A DNA stretch of 37,687 bases from Bacillus sp. (in: firmicutes) (lineage in GTDB: Bacteria > Bacillota > Bacilli > Bacillales > Bacillaceae). The position numbers and the translations under genes are program-made. The notes below the pieces were generated by a model. It was not told the origin of the DNA and did no database searches. It was given only the letters and a program-made list of their open reading frames with translations. Shown here in pieces: positions 8,294-17,346 of this stretch. Where the stretch lies: positions 1 to 37,687 of the forward strand of contig JAPSLL010000020.1 in assembly GCA_031180805.1 (NCBI GenBank), read 5' to 3'. Within the stretch, counting starts at the first letter, position 1. Every line of letters starts with the position of its first letter.

Positions 8294-9178
8294 TTAGCTT
8301 TCTTGCATTGTACTTTGTTTAATTGAATATGCTTCATACGTTCCGAGCAATTTTACTCCACAGCCTAATGCTTCAAGTTCTGCAATTGCACCAGGAATTA
8401 ATATCTCATCAACTAACATATCTATATCAATAATGAAGAAATAATTGCCTAGCCCTGTTTTCATTGGTCTTGATTCAATTTTTGATAAGTTTAGCTTTCG
8501 CCAAGTAAAAGCAGAAAGCACTTGATGTAGAGCACCTGATTGATCCGAAGGCAAAGTAACCATTAGCGTTGTTTTTTCCTTATCCGATAGTAGTGTTTGA
8601 CTTCGATAGTCAAACTTTTTTGTTGGATGCAAAATAGCAAAGCGGGTATGGTTATAGTTATAATCATGTATATTTGCCTTTACAATTTCTAGCCCGTACT
8701 CCTTTGCCGCCATTTCATTAGCTATAGCTGCTACAGGTTCGTCAGGATGCTTGCTAACATATTGTGCAGCAGCACCAGTTGATGTAGCATAATCATACGT
8801 TATTCCTTTAAATTTTTTATGCAAAAATTTATGACATTGAGCAATTGCATGAGAATGGGAGTAAATTCTTGTCGTGTTTTCCCATTCATCCCTTCTTTTA
8901 GGATGAACCATAAAATGCTGCTCAATAGGAGAAACGATTTCACCTACTATGTATAAAGGACGTTCATGGATTAAATAATCAAAAGTTAAATTTACTGATC
9001 CTTCAAGTGCATTTTCAGTAGGGACAACAGCAAGATCTATTTCACCATCTGCTACTGCATCAATACATTGTGGGATCGTTGTCATTGGCACCTGCTCAAC
9101 ATCATTACCGAAATAAGCTTCAACAGCTAAATGAGTAAATGTTGCGCGAGGCCCTAAGAAACCTACTCTTATTGCCAA
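8294..9178 (-). CDS. pheA: Prephenate dehydratase PheA
   Basis: Converts prephenate to phenylpyruvate for phenylalanine synthesis. The 294-residue monofunctional enzyme has two periplasmic-binding-protein-like lobes with the catalytic TRF motif at residues 178-180. A regulatory ACT domain (about 202-285) follows, with GALH (215-218) and ESRP (235-238), the phenylalanine-binding motifs, so feedback inhibition is expected. The start is TTG with AAGGAGA about ten bases upstream, 15 bp after the pheB stop. No chorismate mutase domain is fused. It ends at the shared terminator with nadR. Confidence 0.95.
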   Translation of the reverse strand: MAIRVGFLGPRATFTHLAVEAYFGNDVEQVPMTTIPQCIDAVADGEIDLAVVPTENALEGSVNLTFDYLIHERPLYIVGEIVSPIEQHFMVHPKRRDEWENTTRIYSHSHAIAQCHKFLHKKFKGITYDYATSTGAAAQYVSKHPDEPVAAIANEMAAKEYGLEIVKANIHDYNYNHTRFAILHPTKKFDYRSQTLLSDKEKTTLMVTLPSDQSGALHQVLSAFTWRKLNLSKIESRPMKTGLGNYFFIIDIDMLVDEILIPGAIAELEALGCGVKLLGTYEAYSIKQSTMQES

Positions 9179-9193
9179 AATAGCTTCATCTCC

Positions 9194-9637
9194 TTATGCA
9201 CCTTGACCTAATATTTCAACCTTTTCAACAAACTCTAGGCTGCGAAATCTTGCCATTAAACGGTTAATATCCTCATTCATTCCATTTGTATTAAGAGAGA
9301 GTGTTACATTCGCACGACCTTGAATCGGTATTGTTTGATGGATTGTTAAAACGTTACAGCCTGCTGTAGCAACGACAGATAATAATTCTGAAAGTGTTCC
9401 ACTACGATCTTCTAAATGAAAGAAAAGCGTAATTAATTTTTCCTTTACCATTGTGTGGAAAGGAAAAACGGCATCACGATACTTATAAAATGCACTCCGG
9501 CTCATATCTACTCTTTGTACAGCTTCCGCAACGGAATCGACTTTACCTCTTTCAATCAGCTTTTTAACTTCTAATGTTTTTTTCATCGCTTCAGGCAAAA
9601 GATCTTCACGAACTAAAAAAAACGTATCATTCTTCAT
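9194..9637 (-). CDS. pheB: ACT-domain protein PheB
   Basis: A 147-residue protein of the PheB (UPF0735) family, cotranscribed with pheA. The first half is predicted helical and includes a helix-turn-helix-like stretch (about residues 36-58, [20 protein letters not shown]). The second half is an ACT domain (about 70-145) with [14 protein letters not shown]. It was once described as a chorismate mutase, but that activity is not supported by any motif here; an amino-acid-sensing role is inferred from the ACT domain. The start at 9637 is set by GGAGGGAG; the longer upstream frame lacks a better site. It is separated from obg by a strong terminator, so pheB-pheA needs its own promoter. Confidence 0.9.
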   Translation of the reverse strand: MKNDTFFLVREDLLPEAMKKTLEVKKLIERGKVDSVAEAVQRVDMSRSAFYKYRDAVFPFHTMVKEKLITLFFHLEDRSGTLSELLSVVATAGCNVLTIHQTIPIQGRANVTLSLNTNGMNEDINRLMARFRSLEFVEKVEILGQGA

Positions 9638-9760
9638 AAACTCCCTCCCATCTATTTTTCTCAATGTAGATAATTTATCACAATATTAATTAAATTTCTT
9701 CATTTTTCTATATTTATTTGGCTGTTTTCGTAAACTTGTTGTATTTCAGCTTTTGGATAG

Positions 9761-9792
9761 CTATATAAAAAGAGAGCTTATGATAAGCTCTC
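9761..9792 (-). terminator. Rho-independent terminator of spo0B-obg
   Basis: GAGAGCTTA (9772-9780) and TAAGCTCTC (9784-9792) form a perfect 9-bp stem with a 3-nt loop. On the minus strand it is followed by TTTTTATAT. It separates obg from pheB-pheA. Confidence 0.88.
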
Positions 9793-9828
9793 GATCAGTA
9801 TCGTTATAAAACGATTCAAAATATTTAT

Positions 9829-11112
9829 TTATTCAACAAATTCAAATTCATAGTCAAGCAATTTAACTATATCTCCGTCCTTAGCTCCTTTTTCGCGTAA
9901 GGCTTCATCTACACCTAGACCGCGAAGTTGACGTGCAAACCGTCTAACAGATTCCTCACGGGAGAAATCGGTCATTTTAAATAGTTTTTCAATCTTCTCT
10001 CCTGAAAGGATGTAAGATCCATCACTGTCACGTGATATAGCAAAGTTCGGTTCTTCCTTTTTAAATTCATAAACAACTCGGTGCTCAGCTGGCTCCTCCT
10101 CAAATAGTGGAAACTCAGGAGTACGCTCAATCGTATCAGCAATTTCAAATAGCAATTCGCGAACACCTTCACGAGTAATCGCAGAAATCGGAAATATTTT
10201 ACTATCATCCTTTAATTTGCTTTTAAAAAGTGCAAGATTCTCTTCAGATTCAGGCATGTCCATTTTATTCGCTACAATAATTTGCGGTCTTTCAGTTAAC
10301 CGTAGATTATATTCCTTTAACTCAGCATTAATTGTTACATAATCCTCATAAGGATCTCTTCCTTCTAATCCAGACATGTCAATTACATGAACAATAACTC
10401 GAGTTCTTTCAATATGTCTTAAAAATTGATGGCCTAACCCGACTCCCTCATGTGCGCCCTCTATTAAGCCAGGAAGGTCTGCCATTACAAAACTGCGACC
10501 ATCTTCTGTTTCAACCATTCCTAAATTAGGGACTAATGTTGTGAAATGATATTCAGCTATTTTAGGTTTTGCAGAGGACACTACAGATAATAACGTTGAT
10601 TTACCTACACTAGGAAACCCAACTAAACCAACATCAGCCAAAACCTTTAGTTCAAGAATAACGTTTCTCTCGATTCCTGGTTCACCATTTTCTGAAAGCT
10701 CTGGTGCTGGATTTGCTGGTGTTGCAAATCTCGTGTTTCCACGACCACCTCTTCCACCTTTAGCAATAACGGCTCTTTGCCCATGTTCAGTCAAATCAGC
10801 AATAATTTGCCCAGTTTCCTCGTCCGTTACAACAGTTCCAGGTGGCACCTTTACAACCATCGGCTGTGCATTTCTACCATGCTGATTTTTCGACATCCCA
10901 TGCTCACCACGAGGTGCTTTAAAATGACGTTTATAACGGAAATCCATTAACGTTCTTAACCCCTCTTCAACCTCGAATACAACGTCAGCTCCATTACCAC
11001 CATCGCCACCTGCTGGTCCACCTTTTGGAACATATTTTTCACGACGGAACGCAACCATACCGTTACCTCCATCGCCACCTTTAACATAAATCTTGACCTG
11101 ATCGACAAACAT
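9829..11112 (-). CDS. obg: Ribosome-assembly GTPase Obg
   Basis: An essential GTPase linked to 50S subunit maturation and, in B. subtilis, to sporulation initiation and the general stress response. The 427-residue protein has a glycine-rich Obg fold (residues 1-158). The G domain follows, with G1 GFPSVGKS (165-172), Thr192, G3 DLPG (212-215), G4 NKMD (282-285) and G5 SAI (310-312). A C-terminal OCT domain covers about 350-427. The ATG has a CGGAGGAAG ribosome binding site and lies 15 bp after the spo0B stop. The spo0B-obg pair is conserved in Bacillus. Confidence 0.97.
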   Translation of the reverse strand: MFVDQVKIYVKGGDGGNGMVAFRREKYVPKGGPAGGDGGNGADVVFEVEEGLRTLMDFRYKRHFKAPRGEHGMSKNQHGRNAQPMVVKVPPGTVVTDEETGQIIADLTEHGQRAVIAKGGRGGRGNTRFATPANPAPELSENGEPGIERNVILELKVLADVGLVGFPSVGKSTLLSVVSSAKPKIAEYHFTTLVPNLGMVETEDGRSFVMADLPGLIEGAHEGVGLGHQFLRHIERTRVIVHVIDMSGLEGRDPYEDYVTINAELKEYNLRLTERPQIIVANKMDMPESEENLALFKSKLKDDSKIFPISAITREGVRELLFEIADTIERTPEFPLFEEEPAEHRVVYEFKKEEPNFAISRDSDGSYILSGEKIEKLFKMTDFSREESVRRFARQLRGLGVDEALREKGAKDGDIVKLLDYEFEFVE

Positions 11113-11127
11113 TTGTCTTCCTCCGTT

Positions 11128-11676
11128 CTAAGTACCTAATGAAACAACTATTGCTACTTCATATGTATTCACTTCAAATTCTTTTACATTTATTTGTTCA
11201 TGATGCTTTCTTAACCAACTTATTAAAGTTTCTGTTTCTTTTATTATGCCATTAAAATCAAAAAAGAAACGAACTTCATCCTCATTAGATCCAATATCTA
11301 TTGTAATCATTAAGTGATTATCATGAGCTATCTCTACAAGTTGATCAATGGTTTCCAATAAATTTTTTGTCCATTGTGAAACTGCCATATCATATTGCTC
11401 TAATGATAAAACATCACCTAATATTTCATATTCCAATTGAAAATGATGCTGCTTCCAGTTAAATGTCATGAGATAGCTTGCAAAGGCTGACATTTTTAGA
11501 TTACATAGCTTGGACTCTTGCTGTGACTCAATAATAACTTCCTCAATAATTTCATGTACCCGATCAAATTTTTGCAAGGAAAGATTGCCTTTTATTAATT
11601 GTAATTTATTCATCCAATCATGCCTTGAATGACTTAATAAATCAACAACATTCCATTCACTATTTTTATTTTTCAT
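11128..11676 (-). CDS. spo0B: Sporulation phosphotransferase Spo0B
   Basis: Passes phosphate from Spo0F to Spo0A in the sporulation phosphorelay. The 182-residue protein has an N-terminal helical hairpin that dimerises. The phosphorylated residue is His19 in HSRHDWMNKLQ, equivalent to His30 of the B. subtilis protein, so this one has an N-terminus about eleven residues shorter. The C-terminal domain (about 65-180) resembles a histidine-kinase ATPase fold without nucleotide-binding motifs, as expected. The ATG has an AGGGGAAAT site. It is followed by obg in the same operon, with an extended -10 promoter candidate about 55 bp upstream. Confidence 0.93.
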   Translation of the reverse strand: MKNKNSEWNVVDLLSHSRHDWMNKLQLIKGNLSLQKFDRVHEIIEEVIIESQQESKLCNLKMSAFASYLMTFNWKQHHFQLEYEILGDVLSLEQYDMAVSQWTKNLLETIDQLVEIAHDNHLMITIDIGSNEDEVRFFFDFNGIIKETETLISWLRKHHEQINVKEFEVNTYEVAIVVSLGT

Positions 11677-11731
11677 ACTATTTCCCCTATTTTTTTAATG
11701 AGATTGAAAGGAGTATGAGGCTGTATTTAGA

Positions 11732-11740
11732 ATTATAACA
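11732..11740 (-). promoter_or_regulatory. Extended -10 promoter of spo0B-obg
   Basis: The minus strand reads TGTTATAAT, a perfect -10 box with the extended TG element; no good -35 box is present at 17 bp. The predicted start gives a ~50-nt leader. A 14-bp perfect palindrome (11760-11773) lies immediately upstream of the -35 region. Confidence 0.5.
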
Positions 11741-11890
11741 AAGATTGTAATATAACATAAAGGGATATCCCTTATTTCGAATGAATTAATATAGATAGGC
11801 AAAAACAACAGATCATTTTAGAGGGGATATAAAAATCTCAAGTAATTGTATGACTAGCATACTTAATAAATGCTCGTAAGCATTCTCCAT

Positions 11891-11923
11891 AAAAAAACTC
11901 TAGCCTCCATAAGGCTAGAGTTT
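11891..11923 (-). terminator. Rho-independent terminator of rplU-prp-rpmA
   Basis: AAACTCTAGCCT (11895-11906) and AGGCTAGAGTTT (11912-11923) form a perfect 12-bp stem with a 5-nt loop. Ts continue on the minus strand. It lies 10 nt after the rpmA stop. Confidence 0.92.
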
Positions 11924-11932
11924 CAAATGAAC

Positions 11933-12575
<643 letters not shown>

Positions 12576-12586
12576 ATCAAATCGCC

Positions 12587-12895
12587 TTACGCGTTAATTT
12601 TGTCAATGACAACTTTAGTGTATGGCTGACGGTGACCTTGTTTTTTACGGTAGTTTTTCTTAGCTTTATATTTGAAGACAGTGATTTTCTTTTGACGACC
12701 ATGCTTTTCAACTTTACCAGTTACAGTCGCTCCGTCTACAGTTGGGCTACCAACTTTAACGTTTTCTCCACCTACAAATAAAACCTTGTCAAACGTAACA
12801 GTTTCACCTTGTTCAGTACCAAGCTTTTCAACATAAATCACTTGGCCTTCTTCAACTTTAATTTGCTTTCCACCAGTTTCAATAATTGCGTACAT
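12587..12895 (-). CDS. rplU: Ribosomal protein bL21
   Basis: Large-subunit protein that binds 23S rRNA. The 102-residue protein begins [14 protein letters not shown] and ends with the basic [17 protein letters not shown] segment. I chose the ATG at 12895, eight bases after GGAGGT; the GTG upstream lies inside the ribosome binding site. First gene of rplU-prp-rpmA, preceded by a structured leader with its own promoter. Confidence 0.97.
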   Translation of the reverse strand: MYAIIETGGKQIKVEEGQVIYVEKLGTEQGETVTFDKVLFVGGENVKVGSPTVDGATVTGKVEKHGRQKKITVFKYKAKKNYRKKQGHRQPYTKVVIDKINA

Positions 12896-12899
12896 TCCT

Positions 12900-13010
12900 T
12901 GCACCTCCTATAAACTCAGACTCGCCAAAACGAGGTGAATGATCGTAATCATTTCTTAACATACCTGATTCTGAGCGGTTGTAGCACGGGTGCGCTACAA
13001 ATCATAACAT
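12900..13010 (-). promoter_or_regulatory. L21 leader RNA
   Basis: The leader between the promoter and rplU contains a perfect 7-bp hairpin (TTGTAGC at 12979-12985 with GCTACAA at 12994-13000, 8-nt loop). A purine-rich single strand and a second short helix precede the ribosome binding site. Position and the first hairpin fit the L21 leader family of Bacilli, thought to mediate autoregulation. I judged this by recall, not by a covariance search. Confidence 0.7.
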
Positions 13011-13015
13011 TAACC

Positions 13016-13044
13016 ATCATAACAAAAAGCAAGAATTTATGCAA
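13016..13044 (-). promoter_or_regulatory. Sigma-A promoter of rplU-prp-rpmA
   Basis: TTGCAT (-35, 13039-13044), 17 bp, TATGAT (-10, 13016-13021) with an extended TG. A second TGTTATGAT copy lies 15 bp downstream (13001-13009). The promoter starts right after the rng stop codon. Confidence 0.72.
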
Positions 13045-13073
13045 CAGTTTTAATATCTTAATAAGCAAGAAAA

Positions 13074-14537
13074 TCAAATTATCGAAACTCTATTTTCAAT
13101 TGTCTTTTTGCTTCCTAAATATTTAATATGATAACATGGAGAAGAGCTATCAATTGCTGAAAATATTACTTTGTATTTTAAAGCTTCCTCAAGTTGTCTA
13201 ATATGCTCTCCATTCTCTCCCTGAACGAGTGAGATTACATCTGAAGTTGCTTCAATCCACATTGCTTCTTCATCCATAAACTGATACTCCCATAGCTCTC
13301 TTTCTAATCTATAGGCAACCGATTCAACAGAGATAATTCTTCCCGTCCCCTTACAAATTGGACATTCAGTCGTAAGCACTGCTTCTAAAGGTTTTCGAGT
13401 CTTTTTTCTTGTAATTTGCAAAATATTTAATTCTGTAAACCCTAAAATTTTATGCTGGACACGATCCGATTTCATTTCCTCTATTATTGTTCTAAGAACC
13501 ACTTCCTGATCTGCTTTATGTTTCATATCAATGAAATCAATTAAAATAATTCCACTAAGATTTCTCAAACGAATTTGCCTAGCTATTTCCTTTGCAGCAA
13601 ATTGATTTGTTTTTAATACAGTGTCCCGCATTGATATTTTCCCAGAGAATTTCCCTGTATTAACATCTATAATTGTCATTGCTTCGGTTTGCTCAATCAC
13701 GATGTATGCACCATTTTTCAGCCAGACTACCTGCTTTAATAGCTTTTCAATTTCCTGTTCTATTTTATATGTAGTGAAAATTCCTTCTTTTTGTTCATGA
13801 TATGAGATTGTGTAATTTGGATATTGTTCTTTAAGCTTTTGTGTTTGTTCAAAATTGTCACAGATAATATAATCTTTAGCTGAAATACCTAAATCATGAA
13901 TGATCCGATCAATAAAAGAATTTAATTGATAAATACATGTCGGTTTTTTACTTTTTACTTTAAGCAATTGTTCATATTGACTTTTTAAAGACTGATATTC
14001 TGCTTTTAATGTTTCAACGGATTGCTCTTTACTCGCCGTTCGAAATAGTAGCCCTTCATTATCTGCTTTAATATCTTCTGCAATCTCAAGCAATCTTTTT
14101 CTCTCTTCTTCAACTGCTACTTTTTTTGAAACTGCCATATAATTACTATAAGGCATATAGACAAGGAAATTTCCAGAAAACTCAATATTCGTTGTTAATT
14201 TCGGTCCTTTATGATCATCCCCCTCTTTTACAACTTGGACGATAAGCTGCTCTCCCTCTCTTATATAGTGGGAAATGGAGGATTTCGCTGATGGACTCGC
14301 TTTCTGGTGTTGAAATTGAACTAAATCATTGCGGTGGAGATATCCGTTTTGTCCAGTACCTAAGTCGATAAATGCCGCTTGCATTCCTGGTAATACCTTC
14401 GTTACACGTCCGATATATATATTTCCAATCATTTCATCTTCATAGGATAAGGTTTGATGGATTTCTTTCACTTGATTATTTTCTAATAGTGCACATCGTA
14501 CTTGATCTGTTATATCATTTATAATTAGTTGCCTCAC
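13074..14537 (-). CDS. rng: Ribonuclease G (RNase E/G family)
   Basis: Endoribonuclease for RNA processing and decay. The 487-residue protein has an N-terminal S1 RNA-binding domain (about residues 35-120), the RNase H-like and 5'-sensor region, and catalytic Asp291 (IIDVNTGK) and Asp334 (LIDFIDMK). The zinc-link CPICKGTG has Cys392 and Cys395. There is no RNase E-like C-terminal scaffold. I chose the GTG at 14537 (site GAGGGGA) over a TTG nine codons upstream. B. subtilis has no RNase E/G, relying on RNase Y and J, but many other Bacillaceae keep this gene between spoIVFB and rplU. An extended -10 promoter candidate lies upstream. Confidence 0.92.
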   Translation of the reverse strand: MRQLIINDITDQVRCALLENNQVKEIHQTLSYEDEMIGNIYIGRVTKVLPGMQAAFIDLGTGQNGYLHRNDLVQFQHQKASPSAKSSISHYIREGEQLIVQVVKEGDDHKGPKLTTNIEFSGNFLVYMPYSNYMAVSKKVAVEEERKRLLEIAEDIKADNEGLLFRTASKEQSVETLKAEYQSLKSQYEQLLKVKSKKPTCIYQLNSFIDRIIHDLGISAKDYIICDNFEQTQKLKEQYPNYTISYHEQKEGIFTTYKIEQEIEKLLKQVVWLKNGAYIVIEQTEAMTIIDVNTGKFSGKISMRDTVLKTNQFAAKEIARQIRLRNLSGIILIDFIDMKHKADQEVVLRTIIEEMKSDRVQHKILGFTELNILQITRKKTRKPLEAVLTTECPICKGTGRIISVESVAYRLERELWEYQFMDEEAMWIEATSDVISLVQGENGEHIRQLEEALKYKVIFSAIDSSSPCYHIKYLGSKKTIENRVSII

Positions 14538-14600
14538 CTTTATCCCCTCTTTCTCCTGAATCAAAGCCTGCTACTCATTTATTGTAAAAATTCTTATATA

Positions 14601-14609
14601 ACTATAACA
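14601..14609 (-). promoter_or_regulatory. Possible promoter of rng
   Basis: The minus strand reads TGTTATAGT, an extended -10 box 64 bp upstream of the rng start. No good -35 box. It would separate rng from the sporulation-specific spoIVF operon. Confidence 0.4.
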
Positions 14610-14669
14610 AAAAAACTTAATTGACGTAAAATAAGAGACGATTATTCCAATGATAAAGGAGAAATAAAT

Positions 14670-15536
14670 TTAATATACATAATGCAGGTCACCAACTCTT
14701 GAATCGATCAATTTATTTGCAAAATATGCATGTAGCAATTCATTTTCATCCATTTCAGCAATCTTTTTCCCATTTTTTTCAACAATAATTAAATGCTTAC
14801 ACCCTCTTTGAAACTGAAGTAGTACTTGATATATCAAATCAGACTCATCCACAACAATAGGTTTTAGCTGATGAATCGTATTTTGTTTCCCATAATACCG
14901 TTCCATTAAAAAACGTAAACATCCATACATTCGATTTTTATATTCATGATAAAGGCTATATAGAAGAAATGTAATAATTATCCACATATTAATATGTGTA
15001 GGTGAAAAAATTAACGTAAATGCTAGGTAAATGGCTAAGAAAAAGCTAGATGTCAATAGCATATACATATGTGCCTTTTTGTAAGCCCATAAATGAGAAA
15101 ACACGATAAATAGCAGTTTCCCCCCATCCAATGGCCAAATCGGTAGCAAATTAAATAAGAGAATAGAAAGATTATAGAAAGTAAACATTTGATAATCCGC
15201 TATATTTAAAAAATTCATCTGATATAAAACATAAGCAACACCCTGTAGCCAAATATGCTGGCTAGGGCCTGCAAGTACTACAATTAGCTCCTGCTTTAAT
15301 GAGCGGTTTCCATGCTCATCCACTTCTGCAACCCCTCCAAAAGGCAAGAGCATGATTGATTTAATACGCCAAGAAAAAAAATGAGCACTTATTGCATGGC
15401 CCATTTCATGGATAAAAACGATCAAGATTAACATCATTAACGGTTTAAAGCTAGCAGTGATGACACTTATACCAATTATGACCCATAGCAATGGATGGAT
15501 GTGGACTTTTTGTAAAAGTGTAAGATACTTAGTCAA
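14670..15536 (-). CDS. spoIVFB: Pro-sigma-K intramembrane protease SpoIVFB
   Basis: A site-2-type metalloprotease in the outer forespore membrane that removes the pro-sequence of sigma-K in the mother cell. The 288-residue protein has about six membrane segments, the zinc motif HEMGH (His43, Glu44, His47) and the third ligand Asp137 in PIWPLDGGK, the same numbering as in B. subtilis. The C-terminal CBS domain covers about residues 205-285. The TTG start overlaps the spoIVFA stop by 8 bp, which suggests translational coupling with its inhibitor. The ribosome binding site AGGTGAT lies inside the end of spoIVFA. Confidence 0.95.
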   Translation of the reverse strand: MTKYLTLLQKVHIHPLLWVIIGISVITASFKPLMMLILIVFIHEMGHAISAHFFSWRIKSIMLLPFGGVAEVDEHGNRSLKQELIVVLAGPSQHIWLQGVAYVLYQMNFLNIADYQMFTFYNLSILLFNLLPIWPLDGGKLLFIVFSHLWAYKKAHMYMLLTSSFFLAIYLAFTLIFSPTHINMWIIITFLLYSLYHEYKNRMYGCLRFLMERYYGKQNTIHQLKPIVVDESDLIYQVLLQFQRGCKHLIIVEKNGKKIAEMDENELLHAYFANKLIDSRVGDLHYVY

Positions 15537-16317
15537 ATGGTATCACCTGATTCGGGTCAATAAAATCATCACCCTTTTTAATTGCGAAATAATACGTACC
15601 TTTTTGTTTCTCATTTAATTTGATGTCACCTAATTCAGTTCCTTTTTTAACAAAAGTGTAAAGGGCAACATTCATTTTATCTAAATTCCCATACCAAGAC
15701 TCAGAACCATCACCATGCTGAACAACCATCGTTAATCCAGTATCAGGCATTTCTTCAGCCTTAATAATAACCCCTTCATCCAATGCCTTTACTGTAGGCA
15801 TATCAGTTTCTACCATTATTCCTTGACCATTTTCTTTAAATGTTTCGAGAACCTTACCTGTTGCAGGCATAGCTAATTGAGCTGTTTCCGAATCTTTATC
15901 ACTTGTCTTATCTTCCTGATTTGTTTCAAATAATGCTAATGGTTCCCCGAATTGTTCACGGTACCATGAAGAAACTGCGGCAAATTGAAATTCTTCCTCC
16001 ATTGCATAAGAAATTGTAGATTTCACCTGTTCGAAGGCAGGATTACTATTCTTAAAAATAATAGCAACAAGCAGGACAATAACTGCAGAAAATAATAGTT
16101 TAAACATAAAAACTTCTATACGAAACAAAGGATGTCCATTTTTACTATTAGTTGGACCATCTTCATATACAGGCGGAGTATACCCTCCATATCTCTCTTC
16201 ATCTGTTACATATAATGAAGTCCTCTTAAATGATTCATTTGTTCCTGATGGTAATAAACCTTTTTCCCGTTTTCTTTTTGCAATTCGTTTTCTTACTTCA
16301 TCCGCTCGATGACTCAT
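15529..16317 (-). CDS. spoIVFA: SpoIVFA, regulator of SpoIVFB
   Basis: Holds SpoIVFB inactive, together with BofA, until the forespore signal arrives. The 262-residue protein starts MSHRADEVRKRIAKRK, has one membrane segment (about residues 73-92) and a C-terminal LytM/peptidase M23-like domain (about 165-262). That domain lacks a recognisable H-x-H catalytic motif, as in the B. subtilis protein. I chose the ATG at 16317: upstream in-frame ATG and TTG codons lie only 0-3 bases from the AAAAGGA site. A good sigma-E promoter candidate lies 30-60 bp upstream. First gene of spoIVFA-spoIVFB. Confidence 0.93.
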   Translation of the reverse strand: MSHRADEVRKRIAKRKREKGLLPSGTNESFKRTSLYVTDEERYGGYTPPVYEDGPTNSKNGHPLFRIEVFMFKLLFSAVIVLLVAIIFKNSNPAFEQVKSTISYAMEEEFQFAAVSSWYREQFGEPLALFETNQEDKTSDKDSETAQLAMPATGKVLETFKENGQGIMVETDMPTVKALDEGVIIKAEEMPDTGLTMVVQHGDGSESWYGNLDKMNVALYTFVKKGTELGDIKLNEKQKGTYYFAIKKGDDFIDPNQVIPFD

Positions 16318-16347
16318 CCCCATCAATCCTTTTAGTCAGTTTGTACA

Positions 16348-16376
16348 ATTTTATGCCTTGTCCTTGGGTGATATGA
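16348..16376 (-). promoter_or_regulatory. Putative sigma-E promoter of spoIVFA-FB
   Basis: The minus strand reads TCATATC (-35), 14 bp, CATAAAAT (-10). The -10 box matches seven of eight positions of CATACAMT and the -35 box six of seven of K-M-ATATT. It is placed to give a ~25-nt leader. The spoIVF operon depends on sigma-E in B. subtilis. Confidence 0.65.
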
Positions 16377-16451
16377 ATCAATTTTATGACTTGCTCATCT
16401 TTCTTTTCTTCGTTTTGTATTTCTTTTCCCTCAATAACTTGCATAAATAGA

Positions 16452-16509
16452 AAAGCTAGTGTTTGAAAAAATTGTTTATATGAAACAATTATTTTCAAAC
16501 ACTAGCTTT
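16452..16509 (-). terminator. Long hairpin terminator after minD
   Basis: An 18-bp arm (16452-16469 with 16492-16509) continues, after one bulged A, into an 8-bp arm (16470-16477 with 16483-16490) with a 5-nt loop, giving 26 base pairs. The minus strand continues TTTTCTATTTATG, a short T-run. It separates minD from the spoIVFA promoter. It is much longer than the other terminators here. Confidence 0.75.
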
Positions 16510-16540
16510 ATTTAAATAAGGTAATCTTGTAAAACAGCTA

Positions 16541-17344
16541 TTACACACGAACACCGAAAAATTTCTTCAATTTCGTTAGAACACCTTTATTTTGTTCTTC
16601 TAATGATTGCAGAGGTACAGATTCCCCTAGAATACGACGAGCAATATTGCGATATGCGATTGCAGCCCGATTAGTAGGGTCCATTGCAATTGGTTCACCA
16701 CTGTTTGATGCTTTAATGACATCATCATCATCCGCAACTATACCAATTAAATCTATAGAAAGATGCGTAACAATTTCATCTACATCAAGCATGTCTCCAT
16801 TTTTCACAAGATGATTACGAATCCGATTTACTACTAATTTTGGTGGCTCAATATCTTCCTTTTCAAGCAAGCCAATAATTCGATCAGCGTCTCGGACTGC
16901 TGAAATTTCTGGAGTTGTTACAACAATTGCTTTATCAGCACCTGCTACTGCGTTTTTATAGCCTTGCTCAATTCCAGCTGGGCAATCTATTACAATGTAA
17001 TCATAATCCTGCTTTAATTCTTCTATTATTTTTTTAATTTGCTCAGGCTTCACTGATGTTTTATCACTTGTTTGTGCAGCTGGTAATAAATATAGTAAAT
17101 CTTCAAAACGCTTGTCCTTAACAAGCGCCTGATGCATTTTGCAACGCCCATTTACCACATCAACTAAGTCGTATATTATTCGGTTCTCTAACCCCATTAC
17201 AACATCTAGGTTTCGAAGACCGATGTCTGTATCAACTAAGCAAACACGTTTGCCCAATATAGCTAAAGCTGTCCCTAAATTTGCAGATGTTGTTGTTTTA
17301 CCAACTCCACCTTTACCTGAGGTAATGACAATTGCTTCACCCAT
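16541..17344 (-). CDS. minD: Septum-site ATPase MinD
   Basis: Membrane-bound ParA/MinD-type ATPase that recruits MinC and blocks division at the poles. The 267-residue protein has the deviant Walker A box GKGGVGKT at residues 10-17 with the signature Lys11 and Lys16, and a switch region at VDTDIGLRNLD. A C-terminal amphipathic membrane-targeting helix ends TKLKKFFGVRV. The ATG has a GGAGGAATC site and lies 2 bp after the minC stop, so the two are one operon. No MinE gene follows, as in other Bacillus where DivIVA and MinJ set topology. Confidence 0.96.
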   Translation of the reverse strand: MGEAIVITSGKGGVGKTTTSANLGTALAILGKRVCLVDTDIGLRNLDVVMGLENRIIYDLVDVVNGRCKMHQALVKDKRFEDLLYLLPAAQTSDKTSVKPEQIKKIIEELKQDYDYIVIDCPAGIEQGYKNAVAGADKAIVVTTPEISAVRDADRIIGLLEKEDIEPPKLVVNRIRNHLVKNGDMLDVDEIVTHLSIDLIGIVADDDDVIKASNSGEPIAMDPTNRAAIAYRNIARRILGESVPLQSLEEQNKGVLTKLKKFFGVRV

Positions 17345-17346
17345 AA

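Noticed and set aside
12935-13126. A 63-codon plus-strand frame over the L21 leader
   Set aside because: It overlaps the rplU promoter, leader and the end of rng on the opposite strand and has no ribosome binding site.
16298-16498. A 66-codon minus-strand frame between minD and spoIVFA
   Set aside because: It begins inside the long hairpin, has no ribosome binding site, crosses the sigma-E promoter candidate and ends out of frame inside spoIVFA.
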